Shown: piece by piece, positions 16,428 to 24,092 of the stretch | Layout of the letters: every line of letters starts with the position of its first letter | Numbering within the stretch: position 1 is the first letter of the stretch | Source of the DNA: Zhihengliuella salsuginis | GTDB lineage: Bacteria; Actinomycetota; Actinomycetes; Actinomycetales; Micrococcaceae | Reading direction: 5' to 3' | Length of the DNA: 64,000 nucleotides | Assembly: GCF_014651715.1 (NCBI RefSeq) | Contig: NZ_BMXK01000006.1 | Location: forward strand, 1-64,000 | Made by a program: the position numbers and the translations under genes | Notes under the pieces: generated by a model | Told to the model about the DNA's origin: nothing | The model's input: the letters and a program-made list of their open reading frames with translations, nothing else | The model's database searches: none

Positions 16428-17278
16428 GCACCGCCTACGCCGCCTCGGCCCGCGCCGGGCGCACCACCAGCAACAAGTCCCTACGGGAGGACACCGTGAC
16501 ACAGACCGAACCGCGCCTGCGCGTCGAGCACCTGGCCAAGTCCTACGGCCGCGGCGACCAGGAGAAGCAGATCATCGGGGACCTGACGTTCTCCGTGGAC
16601 AAGGGCGAGGTCGCCTGCATCGTCGGCCCGTCCGGCGTCGGCAAGACCACGCTGCTCAAGTGCCTGGCCGGGCTGCACCCGTCCACCGGGGGCGCCATGT
16701 ACATCGACGGGAAACCGCTGGACGGCCCGCCGGCGGAGATGGCCCTGGTCTTCCAGGACTACTCGCGCTCGCTCATGCCGTGGCTGACAGTGGAGAAGAA
16801 CGTGAGGCTGCCGCTGCGGCACATGCGCCTGCCGAAGGCCGAGGCGGCGGAGCGGATCGAGGACGCGCTGGCCGCCGTCGGGCTCTCCCATGCGGCGAAG
16901 CAGTACCCGTGGCAGCTCTCGGGCGGCATGCAGCAGCGCGTGGCGATCGCCCGCGCGCTGGCCTACCGGCCGGAGGTCCTGGTCATGGACGAGCCGTTCG
17001 CGTCCGTCGACGCGCAGACCCGGTTCGAGCTCGAGGACCTGTGCCTGTCGATCCGCGACAAGCTGGACATGACGATCGTCGTGGTCACGCACGACATCGA
17101 CGAGGCCGTCTACCTCTCGGACCGGATCGTCGCGATCGGCGGCAAGCCGGCCGGCGTGCTCGAGGTCATCGACGTCGACCTGCCGGGCGAACGCGACCAG
17201 ATCACCACACGCGCGCTGCCCGAGTTCGCCGAGCTGCGCTCGCGCACCCTGTCCCTCATCCGCAAGGCCCAGCAGTGA
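16424..17278 (+). CDS. ABC importer ATPase (TauB/SsuB-like)
   Basis: The 284-residue nucleotide-binding subunit. It has Walker A GPSGVGKTT, the Q-loop in LVFQDYSRSLMPWL, signature LSGGMQQRVAIARAL, Walker B VLVMDEPFASVD and the switch His in VVVTHDID. The ATG at 16424 overlaps the permease stop; an internal GTG at VTQTEPRLRVEHL (16498) has a good GGGAGGA site and is an alternative start. The C-terminus is that of nitrate/sulfonate importers. Confidence 0.88.
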   Translation: MSTAYAASARAGRTTSNKSLREDTVTQTEPRLRVEHLAKSYGRGDQEKQIIGDLTFSVDKGEVACIVGPSGVGKTTLLKCLAGLHPSTGGAMYIDGKPLDGPPAEMALVFQDYSRSLMPWLTVEKNVRLPLRHMRLPKAEAAERIEDALAAVGLSHAAKQYPWQLSGGMQQRVAIARALAYRPEVLVMDEPFASVDAQTRFELEDLCLSIRDKLDMTIVVVTHDIDEAVYLSDRIVAIGGKPAGVLEVIDVDLPGERDQITTRALPEFAELRSRTLSLIRKAQQ

Positions 17279-18939
17279 GCCGGCCCGGGGCCTCGGACCG
17301 CCCCAACGTCCTGTTCGTCATCGCCGACCAGCTGCGCGCCGACCACCTGGGCTTCGGCGGCGACGGCCACGTGAACACGCCGAACCTCGACGCGCTCGCC
17401 GCCCGCGGCGCCGTGTTCGACGAGGCGTACGTCGCGAGCCCGACGTGCATGCCGAACCGCGCCAGCCTCCTCACCGGGCGCTGGCCGTCCGCCCACGGGA
17501 CCCGCTGCAACGGCATCCCGCTGGACCCGGACGCCAGCACGTTCGTCCGCCAGCTGGCCGGCTCCGGCTACACGACGGCGGCCGTCGGCAAGCTGCACCA
17601 CCAGAACATGGGGTGGGAGTTCGAGCCCGAGCAGCTGGAGCAGATCCGCGCCACTTCGCCGCTGCTGCTGGACGGGGGCGCGCCGGACTCCGTCGTGCGG
17701 GACCGCGAGCCGGGCTGGGACCGGCACGAGGACCGCGCCCGGCACGACGACGCCTACCTGCCGCTGCCGCGGGACTACTACGGGTACAACGAGGTCGACC
17801 TGGTGGTCGGCCACGGCGACGCCCCCGGCGGGCACTGGCGGCACTGGGCCCGCGAGCGCGGCGTCGACCCGGCGCAGGGCGGACCGGCGGCGAGCCCGCG
17901 TCGCTCGAGCGCCTGGGAGCAGGTGTACACGTCGGCGATCCCCGCGTCCGCGCACCCCACCGAGTACGTGGGGGAGCGGGCCGAGGCGCGCGTGCGGGCC
18001 GCGGCCGGGCAGGACGACCCGTTCTTCCTGTTCGTCTCCTTCCCGGACCCGCACCACCCGTTCGCGCCGCCGGCGGAGTACGCGGACCGGCACCGCCCCG
18101 AGGACATGCCGCTGCCGGTCGGGTTCCACCAGGACCACGCGCGCTCGCCGGAGCACGTGCGCCTCATGGCCGAGCGCCGGGGCACCCCGGACGGAGACCC
18201 GACCATGACGTTCGCGGTCGACGAGGAGCAGTACCGTCAGGCGCTGGCCGCGCAGTACGGGCAGATCGAGTTCGTCGACGACCAGGTGGGGCGCCTGCTG
18301 CGGGCCCTCGAGGAGTCGGGGCAGGCGGAGAACACGCTGATCGTCTTCACCGCGGACCACGGGGACCTGTTCGGCGACCACGGCCTGATGCTCAAGCACT
18401 TCGTGCACTACCGGGCGGTCACGCGCGTGCCGCTGCTCGTCGCCGGCCCGGGGGTCGCCGCGCGGCGGATGCCGGAGCTGGTCTCGACGGCGGACCTGGC
18501 ACCCACGCTCCTCGACCTGACCGGGACGCAGCCGTTCCGCGGGATCCAGGGGCGCAGCCTGCGGCCGCTGCTGGGGGACGACGCCGGCGCGCCCGGAGCC
18601 GCGCCCGGCACGAGTGCGGCGGCCGGCACCGGAGCAGCGGCAGCGTCCGGCGTGTCGTGGCGGGAGGCGCTGCTCGTCGAGGAGGAGCAGCCGTTCTCCG
18701 TGCCGGGGCTGCCGGCACCGGTGACGATCCGGACGGTGCTCACGTCGCGGGGGAGGATGACGCGCTACTTCGGCTCGGACGAGGTGGAGGTCTACGATCA
18801 CGGCTCGGACCCGGACGAGATGGTCAACGTCGCCGCGGATCCGGACGCGGCGGCGCTGCGCTCGCACTTGGAGGGGGCCATGCTGGAGGCGATGGCGTCC
18901 GTCGCGGAGACGGGGCTCGCGCCCACCGCTTCGGCGTAG
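17275..18939 (+). CDS. Type I sulfatase with formylglycine motif
   Basis: The GTG at 17275 overlaps the ATPase stop (GTGA). The 554-residue protein is an alkaline-phosphatase-superfamily sulfatase. It has the metal Asp in VIADQLRAD (Asp18), the nucleophile motif C-M-P-N-R at Cys58 in SPTCMPNRASLLTGRW (Cys is converted to formylglycine), and metal residues in FTADHGDLFGDHG (Asp361, His362). No signal peptide is present, so it works in the cytoplasm on an imported sulfate ester. Phosphonate monoester hydrolases share the CxPxR motif and cannot be excluded. The Gly/Ala/Ser-rich stretch near residues 440-465 looks like an unstructured loop. The maturase (FGE) is not in the window. Confidence 0.87.
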   Translation: MSRPGASDRPNVLFVIADQLRADHLGFGGDGHVNTPNLDALAARGAVFDEAYVASPTCMPNRASLLTGRWPSAHGTRCNGIPLDPDASTFVRQLAGSGYTTAAVGKLHHQNMGWEFEPEQLEQIRATSPLLLDGGAPDSVVRDREPGWDRHEDRARHDDAYLPLPRDYYGYNEVDLVVGHGDAPGGHWRHWARERGVDPAQGGPAASPRRSSAWEQVYTSAIPASAHPTEYVGERAEARVRAAAGQDDPFFLFVSFPDPHHPFAPPAEYADRHRPEDMPLPVGFHQDHARSPEHVRLMAERRGTPDGDPTMTFAVDEEQYRQALAAQYGQIEFVDDQVGRLLRALEESGQAENTLIVFTADHGDLFGDHGLMLKHFVHYRAVTRVPLLVAGPGVAARRMPELVSTADLAPTLLDLTGTQPFRGIQGRSLRPLLGDDAGAPGAAPGTSAAAGTGAAAASGVSWREALLVEEEQPFSVPGLPAPVTIRTVLTSRGRMTRYFGSDEVEVYDHGSDPDEMVNVAADPDAAALRSHLEGAMLEAMASVAETGLAPTASA

Positions 18940-19002
18940 CGCCCGGGGCTCCGGCCGTCCGCCGCCGCTGCATTCCGGCGACTCCGCGTTGCTGCGACTC
19001 CG

Positions 19003-19067
19003 CGTTTCAGCCGGAGGTGATGACATGAGCCTGACATCCGGACACCCCCTGGGTCATCAGGTCAGGC
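19003..19067. repeat. 65-bp hairpin repeat, copy 2
   Basis: This copy lies about 60 bp past the sulfatase stop and matches 11171-11235 at 53 of 65 positions. Here the stem is GAGCCTGAC (19027-19035) with GTCAGGCTC (19061-19069), nine perfect pairs. It may act as a terminator for the plus-strand cluster. Confidence 0.6.
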
Positions 19068-19129
19068 TCGAACGGGGCAGGCCGTGCGCGGCGCGGTCTG
19101 ATCCGGACCGGCATCCGCGTGCGATGGCG

Positions 19130-19261
19130 TCAGTCCTCGAGAATCCGGTGGATGCCGGTCGGCTCGCCGTGGGCGGGCTCCTCCAGCTGGGCCGCGATGG
19201 AGACCGCGAGCCCGCCGAGCAGGAATCCGATGACTCCGGCTGCAAGGATCTTGGCGTTCAT
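19130..19261 (-). CDS. Small single-pass membrane protein (43 residues)
   Basis: The ORF begins MNAKILAAGVIGFLLGGLAV, a membrane helix with a Gly-rich face, and ends in a short soluble tail (HGEPTGIHRILED). It overlaps the DUF4396 stop by ATGA and has a GGAAGGA site 8 bp upstream, so translational coupling is expected. It is probably an accessory subunit of, or cotranscribed companion to, the DUF4396 membrane protein. No family was recognised. Confidence 0.6.
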   Translation of the reverse strand: MNAKILAAGVIGFLLGGLAVSIAAQLEEPAHGEPTGIHRILED

Positions 19262-19821
19262 GACTCGTCCTTCCGGTGGTGGTGCCCGGCTCCGTGATCG
19301 TCTCCGGAGCCGTGATCATGGTCGTGGCCGTCGTGGCCGTCGTGGCCGTCGTGGCCGTCGTGGCCGTCGTGGCCGTCGTGCCCCTCGTGGTACTTGTGCA
19401 TCAGGGCGTGGCCCTTGCCGCGGTCGATCAGGTACCGGTTGACGGGGAAGGCGGCGGCGAAGGCGACCGCGAACGCGATCATCATGCCCACCCAGAAGAT
19501 GGGATTGACCAGGCCGCCGTCCATGGCTCCGGGGATGACTGCCATGACCGCGTTGTCCACGATCTCCATCACGGTGATGGAGAGAGTGTCCGCGAAGATC
19601 ACGACGCGTACGGCCACGCCGATGCCCGCCCCGCTGCGCAGGACCGGGATGACGGAGAGCAGATAGCCGAAGAAGAAGGCGAGGACGACTGCCAGGGCGA
19701 TCGTCGCCGCGGTGGAGAAGCCGGCGGCCGTGCCGATCATCAGGCCGAGGATCTCGCCGATGGCGCATCCGGTGAGACAGTGCAGCGTGGCGCTGGCCGC
19801 CAGAGCGTTGCGCGGAATCAT
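19258..19821 (-). CDS. DUF4396 membrane protein with His-rich tail
   Basis: A 187-residue protein with four to five membrane helices and the DUF4396 hallmarks HCLTGCAIGEILGLMIG near the N-terminus and NRYLIDRGKGHALMHKYH at the end of the domain. The tail is seven or so GHD triplets followed by HDHDHG…HHHR, well suited to binding metal ions. DUF4396 has no assigned function. A CsoR/CstR-type operator (19844-19860) directly upstream points to induction by copper or reactive sulfur. The CxxxxC motif in the first helix could be a ligand site. Confidence 0.82.
   Translation of the reverse strand: MIPRNALAASATLHCLTGCAIGEILGLMIGTAAGFSTAATIALAVVLAFFFGYLLSVIPVLRSGAGIGVAVRVVIFADTLSITVMEIVDNAVMAVIPGAMDGGLVNPIFWVGMMIAFAVAFAAAFPVNRYLIDRGKGHALMHKYHEGHDGHDGHDGHDGHDGHDGHDHDHGSGDDHGAGHHHRKDES
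19324..19377. repeat. Six perfect 9-bp tandem repeats inside the DUF4396 gene
   Basis: The unit GTGGCCGTC is repeated six times without change and encodes Asp-Gly-His on the minus strand. Uniform codons suggest recent expansion by slippage, so the number of metal-binding triplets could vary between strains. Confidence 0.85.
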
Positions 19822-19843
19822 GGGGATCTCCTGCCGATCGTTT

Positions 19844-19860
19844 ATACCCCCTGGGGGTAT
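19844..19860. promoter_or_regulatory. CsoR/CstR-type operator before the DUF4396 gene
   Basis: ATACCCCC-T-GGGGGTAT is a perfect inverted repeat 23 bp upstream of the DUF4396 start. This is the GC-core, TA-flanked shape recognised by CsoR-family repressors. A matching site lies before the reductase-rhodanese gene at 52103-52122, whose operon encodes a CsoR-family protein. Confidence 0.8.
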
Positions 19861-19896
19861 CTGCCAATTACAAGATCTCCCGGATCCCGTCGGGTG

Positions 19897-20844
19897 TCAA
19901 GAGGTGGCCCAGGTATTTTTCGCCGGCGGGCCGTCCGCGCCGCCGCGCGCGATGGCCAGGAATTCCCGCGCCGCCCGGGAGTGTTCGGCGGCCGCGGTCC
20001 AGATGGCCCGGAACTCGCGTCGCAGCGGCCCGCCGGCGACCGGGACCTCCACGATCCGCCCGCTGTCGAGTTCCCCGGCGGCGGCCAGCCGGCTGAGCAC
20101 GGCCGGTCCCAGCCCGGCGATGACCGACTGGCACACGGCCGCGATGCTGTTCAGCTCCACGACGGGTGCCGGCCGGTCGCCGCCGACCAGGTGGTCGAGC
20201 GCGGCCCGGGTCCCGGACCCGGCCTCGCGTTCGACGAGCTGCGTCCGCCCCAGCTCGGCAGGTTCGATCGTCCGCCCGTCCGCGGCCCACGGGTGTGCCG
20301 GGTCCACGACGACGACCAGTTCGTCCGCGTATACCGTCTCCTCGAGCAGCCCCTCCAGCCGGTCGGGGGACTCGACGAATCCCAGCAGGACGTCGCCGGC
20401 CACCACGGCCGCGACGACGTCGCGCGAGTTCGCGATCCGCAGCGTCGGGGCGGCGCGGGGCATGACGGTGCGGAAGGCGCCGATCCACGTGGGCGCCAGG
20501 TATTCGGCGATCGTCATGCTGCAGCCGATCGGCAGCTCGTCCTGCTCGCCGGCGGCGAGGGCGGCCGTGCCGGCGGAGAACCGGGCGGCGGCCGCGAGGA
20601 CATCGCGCGCCCACCCGGCGGTCAGCTGGCCCTCCGACGTGAGGGTCGATCCGCGGGTCGAGCGGCGCACCAGCGTGTAGCCGAGCCGCCGCTCGAGCGT
20701 CTTCAGCGAGCGGCTGGCGTTGGACTGGGCCATTCCGGTGGCCCGGGCGGCCGCGCTGAGGCTGCCGTGGTCGGCGATGCCCACGAGCAGGCGGAGCACG
20801 GGCAGTTGCAGCCAGTTCTCCACCGGCGGGCGCGAATCGGTCAT
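19897..20844 (-). CDS. LysR-family regulator, divergent from yeiH
   Basis: A 315-residue LysR regulator with N-terminal winged HTH (LPVLRLLVGIADHGSLSAAARATGMAQSNASRSLKTLERRLGYTLVRRSTRGSTLT) and a C-terminal effector domain (PIGCSMTIAEYLAPTWIGAF). LysR proteins usually control a divergent neighbour, here the YeiH-type transporter; in enterobacteria the yeiE-yeiH pair has the same layout, and YeiE is linked to sulfite sensing. The effector here is unproven. CATAT-N7-ATATG at 20842-20858 overlaps the start codon and may be part of the operator. Confidence 0.85.
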   Translation of the reverse strand: MTDSRPPVENWLQLPVLRLLVGIADHGSLSAAARATGMAQSNASRSLKTLERRLGYTLVRRSTRGSTLTSEGQLTAGWARDVLAAAARFSAGTAALAAGEQDELPIGCSMTIAEYLAPTWIGAFRTVMPRAAPTLRIANSRDVVAAVVAGDVLLGFVESPDRLEGLLEETVYADELVVVVDPAHPWAADGRTIEPAELGRTQLVEREAGSGTRAALDHLVGGDRPAPVVELNSIAAVCQSVIAGLGPAVLSRLAAAGELDSGRIVEVPVAGGPLRREFRAIWTAAAEHSRAAREFLAIARGGADGPPAKNTWATS

Positions 20845-20915
20845 ATCGCCATCATATGGCCGCGGTGCCCCAGCGGTGTCTACCGCGGCATGACGGCGGG
20901 GCGGAGCATGGAAGC

Positions 20916-21974
20916 ATGCTCACCGAGACCCGCCGCCCCGTCCGCCCGCAGCATCCCCGCGGGCGACGCACGGCACCCGCCCGTGCCGCCGCCGTCGTCC
21001 TGGATCGCGCCCCCGGCCTCGCCGCGTGCCTGGCCGGGGCCGCGCTCGCGTGGCCGGCCGCGCACCTGGTGCCGCAGGCCAGCCCGCTGCTGATCGCGAT
21101 CCTCGCCGGTGCCCTGTGGCGCAACCTGGCGCCCGTTCCGGCGGTGCTCGCGCCCGGGGTGGAGTTCGCGGCGCGGCCGCTGCTGCGGGCGGGGATCGTG
21201 CTGCTGGGGCTGCAGCTGCCGCTCGCCGCGCTGGCCGGGCTGGGTCCCGGGGTGCTGCTGGTGGCGGCCGGCACCGTGGTGGTCACGTTCGGGGTGACCC
21301 TCTGGATCGGCCGGGCGCTGGGTGTCGAGCCGGGGCAGCGGCTGCTGATCGCGGCGGGCTTCTCGATCTGCGGGGCGGCGGCCGTCGCCGCGGTGCAGCA
21401 GCCCGCGCGGGCGCGGCAGGACCAGGTCGCCGCCGCCGTGGCACTGGTGGTGCTCTACGGGACGGCCATGATCCCGCTGGTCCCGTTCCTCGGCGGGCTG
21501 CTGGGGCTGGACGCGGCCGCGGTGGGGATGTGGATCGGGGCGTCGACGCACGAGGTGGCGCAGGTCGTCGCCGCCGGAGGGGCCGTGGGAGGCGGCGCGC
21601 TCGCCGTGGCGGTGACGGTCAAGCTGGCCCGGGTGGTGATGCTCGCACCGGTGGTCGCGGGGATCTCCGTGTACATGCGGCGACGCCATGCTTCCGGGGC
21701 GGGGAGGCGGCCGCCGATCGTCCCGGTGTTCGTCGCCGGGTTCCTGGTCGCGGTGCTGCTGCGGAGCACCGGCGTGCTGCCGGAGCCGGCGCTGGCGGCG
21801 GCCGCAGGGCTGCAGTCGGCCCTGCTGACGGCGGCGATGTTCGCCCTCGGGGTCGGCGTGCACCTGCCGAGCCTGGTGCGCCTCGGCGGGCGGCCCGTGC
21901 TCCTGGGGCTGTGCGCGACGGCGGTCGTGCTCGCGGTCTCGCTGGCCGGCGTCGGGGTGTTCCCTCCGGCGTAG
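20916..21974 (+). CDS. yeiH: YeiH-family putative anion exporter
   Basis: A 352-residue membrane protein with about ten helices from the UPF0324/YeiH family, annotated as putative sulfate exporters. Family segments include SPLLIAILAGALWRN, RAGIVLLGLQL, GRALGV, FSICGAAAVAAVQ, and the highly conserved GASTHEVAQVVAAG. The start at 20916 follows GCGGAG; upstream in-frame sequence lacks membrane character. A divergent LysR gene probably regulates it. The adjacent sulfatase cluster makes a sulfur-anion role attractive, but the substrate is not established. Confidence 0.85.
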   Translation: MLTETRRPVRPQHPRGRRTAPARAAAVVLDRAPGLAACLAGAALAWPAAHLVPQASPLLIAILAGALWRNLAPVPAVLAPGVEFAARPLLRAGIVLLGLQLPLAALAGLGPGVLLVAAGTVVVTFGVTLWIGRALGVEPGQRLLIAAGFSICGAAAVAAVQQPARARQDQVAAAVALVVLYGTAMIPLVPFLGGLLGLDAAAVGMWIGASTHEVAQVVAAGGAVGGGALAVAVTVKLARVVMLAPVVAGISVYMRRRHASGAGRRPPIVPVFVAGFLVAVLLRSTGVLPEPALAAAAGLQSALLTAAMFALGVGVHLPSLVRLGGRPVLLGLCATAVVLAVSLAGVGVFPPA

Positions 21975-21981
21975 ACGCGCA

Positions 21982-22005
21982 CCGCCGGCGTGGGCCGGCC
22001 GGCGG
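21982..22005. terminator. Hairpin between convergent yeiH and DUF4190 genes
   Basis: CCGCCGGC (21982-21989) and GCCGGCGG (21998-22005) form an 8-bp GC stem with an 8-nt loop, 7 bp after the yeiH stop, and could serve both convergent genes. Confidence 0.45.
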
Positions 22006-22039
22006 CGCCGCGTGGCCGCCGGGACGGGGCTGGCCCCGG

Positions 22040-22447
22040 CTACATGCCCATGGGCATCGAAGCGAACATGACCAGGGCGGCCGCGCCCCAGGCCAGGATC
22101 GCGGCGTAGCCGATGACGAGGCCGGCCAGGGCCAGACCATCGCCGGCCTCACCCGTCCGCCGGATCTGGGCGCGGGCCAGGTGGCCGAAGACCACGCCCA
22201 TGACGCCGATAAAGAAGCTGAAGATCAGCGAGAGAATGGCGAAGGTATTCGTCGGCTGGGGCTGGGTCGACCGGTAGAGCGGTTGCCCGTCGGCGGTGTG
22301 GCCCACCGGTTTCCCGGGTGACGTTGTCACGGCACCGACCGGTTCCTTGTTGCGCGTGGCGATGATGATCGCGATGCCGATCACCAGTCCCACGGCGCCG
22401 ACCACCGTCGGGATCATGATCAGCCACTGCCAGCCCTGGATACCCAC
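22040..22447 (-). CDS. DUF4190-type membrane protein, copy 1
   Basis: A 135-residue protein. A first helix (WLIMIPTVVGAVGLVIGIAIIIA) precedes a short cytoplasmic linker, then the DUF4190 domain (TNTFAILSLIFSFFIGVMGVVFGHLARAQIRRTGEAGDGLALAGLVIGY) with two helices and a conserved GHLARAQI loop. It is paralogous to the gene at 22522-22923, but has an extra N-terminal helix instead of a Pro/Gln tail. Function unknown; related proteins occur near cell-wall and secretion genes. Confidence 0.8.
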   Translation of the reverse strand: MGIQGWQWLIMIPTVVGAVGLVIGIAIIIATRNKEPVGAVTTSPGKPVGHTADGQPLYRSTQPQPTNTFAILSLIFSFFIGVMGVVFGHLARAQIRRTGEAGDGLALAGLVIGYAAILAWGAAALVMFASMPMGM

Positions 22448-22521
22448 TACCGTTCCCCCTAGATTGTTCCGGTTGTTCGAACACTAGTTGTCGCCGGCGC
22501 CGCCGGGCAACGCGTGGTGGC

Positions 22522-22923
22522 CTACAGGAAGAGGAGCGGCACGAACATCAGGAAGAACATCAGCACCCAGAAGCCGATCGAGATGTAGCCGATGATCAGG
22601 CCGGCGATCGCGAGGCCGTCCCCGGCCTCCCCGGTCTCCCGGATCTGCTTGCGGGCGAGGTGGCCGAAGATCACGCCGACCAGGCCGATGAAGAAGCTGG
22701 AGACCAGCGAGATGATCGCGTACGTGTTGGTCGGGCGCATCTGCTGGGGGTAGTAGCCCGGCTGGCCGTAGGGCGTCTGGGCGCCCGGCTGGCCCGGGGT
22801 CTGCTGGTACGGACCCTGCTGGTAGGGGCCGGGCTGGGGCGCGCCCATCGGGGCCTGCGACGGTTGGGCGGGCGCGGGCTGGTCGCCGCCGTAGGGGTTG
22901 TGCGGCTGCTGCGGAGTGCTCAT
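22522..22923 (-). CDS. DUF4190-type membrane protein with Pro/Gln-rich N-terminus, copy 2
   Basis: A 133-residue protein. The first 60 residues are Gln-, Pro- and Gly-rich (repeats of PYQQG and PYGQPGYYPQQ), a disordered cytoplasmic region. Two membrane helices with the DUF4190 motif follow (TNTYAIISLVSSFFIGLVGVIFGHLARKQIRETGEAGDG). The domain is very similar to copy 1, so the pair arose by tandem duplication. Confidence 0.82.
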   Translation of the reverse strand: MSTPQQPHNPYGGDQPAPAQPSQAPMGAPQPGPYQQGPYQQTPGQPGAQTPYGQPGYYPQQMRPTNTYAIISLVSSFFIGLVGVIFGHLARKQIRETGEAGDGLAIAGLIIGYISIGFWVLMFFLMFVPLLFL

Positions 22924-22997
22924 ATCTAAATTCTATAGAATACGGCCGGCGATGCACGCCCCCGCCCCGGCAGATGTCCGGGCGAGGGCAACTCTTG

Positions 22998-24092
22998 TCA
23001 GATGGCCCAGTCGGGCGGGAGCTCTCCGAGAGGATCCTCGGTCTCCCAGTAGCGGAGAACCGTCCACGAGCCGTCGTCGTTCCGGCCCAGCATGACCGCG
23101 GTGTCCCGCGTGTAGTCGTCCGCGCCGTCGAACTGGTTGGTCCTCAGTGCGGTGACCACCACGTTGTCCCCGTCCTCCCGCGGCTCCTGGACGCACGCGC
23201 CGCCGGCCATGACGTTCGCGCACATCGGGTATCCGGGCGTCTCCCAGAGCTCGAACACGGCCGTCAGGACATCGGGCGGGGTCAGCCGGGTCCCGACGAG
23301 CTCGTGGTCCGCGCTGTCCTCCTCGTCGTCTGTCGAGCCGGACATGTCGACGTCGCCCTCACCGGCCTCCTCTGCCTCGGGCTCCGGCGGAGCCGGCGGG
23401 GGCAGGAGCTCGTCCGGGGGATCGGACGGGGTGTCGTCCCAGTCGCTGCTGCCGGATGGGCGGGTGGCGGGTTCCTCCGGGGCTGCGGTCGCCGGGCTCG
23501 GTTCCGGATCCTCCGGCTCCTCCGCGGTTTTCCAGGCTCCGGGGTTCTCACCGGCGTTCGTCAGAATCAGGAGTCGAACGATGTGCGCGGCGTCGCGACC
23601 GGTCACCGCGGAGGCCAATGCGGGCCGGTGGATGAGCCCGTCCCGGTAGTCGTTCCACGCTACCCAGTAGTGCTCGCCGTCGATCCGGACGCCGGCTCCT
23701 CGGTCCTCGTCCACCGTGTAGGCGGTGCCGTTCAGCTCCTCGACGAAGGTGGCGTCGTCGTCGTCCGCTTCGAATTCAGCGACCCGCGCCTCGAAGTCCT
23801 CCTCCGTGAAGCCGTCGCTCCAGCCGACGTCGATCGAGATCCGGTTGAACGTGCCCGTCTCCGCGTCGGCGAACGTGCGCGTGTACATGCAGAGCTTCGG
23901 CTGCTCCTCGTCGGGGGTGACCGCCACCGTTTGCTCGGTCGGGTTCGCCTCGCTCATCAGGTAGTCCGCGATCGTCTCCGGCGGAAGGGGGCATTCGCCC
24001 TCCTCGGAGGAGCAGGCGGCCAGCGGCGCGGCTGCGAGCGCGGCGACGGCCAGCGCCGCCGCAGACCGTTTCGCGTGACGGGCTCTTCTCAT
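22998..24092 (-). CDS. Exported lipoprotein of unknown function
   Basis: A 364-residue protein with signal peptide and lipobox LAACSSEEGE. A globular region to about residue 165 includes CPLPPETIADYLM and VRIDGEHYWVAWNDYRDGLIH; a long Pro/Glu/Asp-rich linker (about 170-260) leads to a C-terminal domain (TPPDVLTAVFELWETPGYPMCANVMAGGACV … WTVLRYWETED). The two halves resemble lipoproteins that carry a DUF3558-like N-terminal domain, but no family was assigned with certainty. Its ATG overlaps the stop of the upstream membrane-protein gene, so they form one operon. Confidence 0.72.
   Translation of the reverse strand: MRRARHAKRSAAALAVAALAAAPLAACSSEEGECPLPPETIADYLMSEANPTEQTVAVTPDEEQPKLCMYTRTFADAETGTFNRISIDVGWSDGFTEEDFEARVAEFEADDDDATFVEELNGTAYTVDEDRGAGVRIDGEHYWVAWNDYRDGLIHRPALASAVTGRDAAHIVRLLILTNAGENPGAWKTAEEPEDPEPSPATAAPEEPATRPSGSSDWDDTPSDPPDELLPPPAPPEPEAEEAGEGDVDMSGSTDDEEDSADHELVGTRLTPPDVLTAVFELWETPGYPMCANVMAGGACVQEPREDGDNVVVTALRTNQFDGADDYTRDTAVMLGRNDDGSWTVLRYWETEDPLGELPPDWAI

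Noticed and set aside
18961-19002. A possible small gene between the sulfatase and the hairpin repeat
   Set aside because: The GC-rich stretch has no start with a ribosome-binding site and no frame long enough.
19324-19377. The 9-bp tandem repeats as a CRISPR-like or intergenic satellite
   Set aside because: They lie in frame inside the DUF4396 gene and encode its His-rich tail; there are no spacers.
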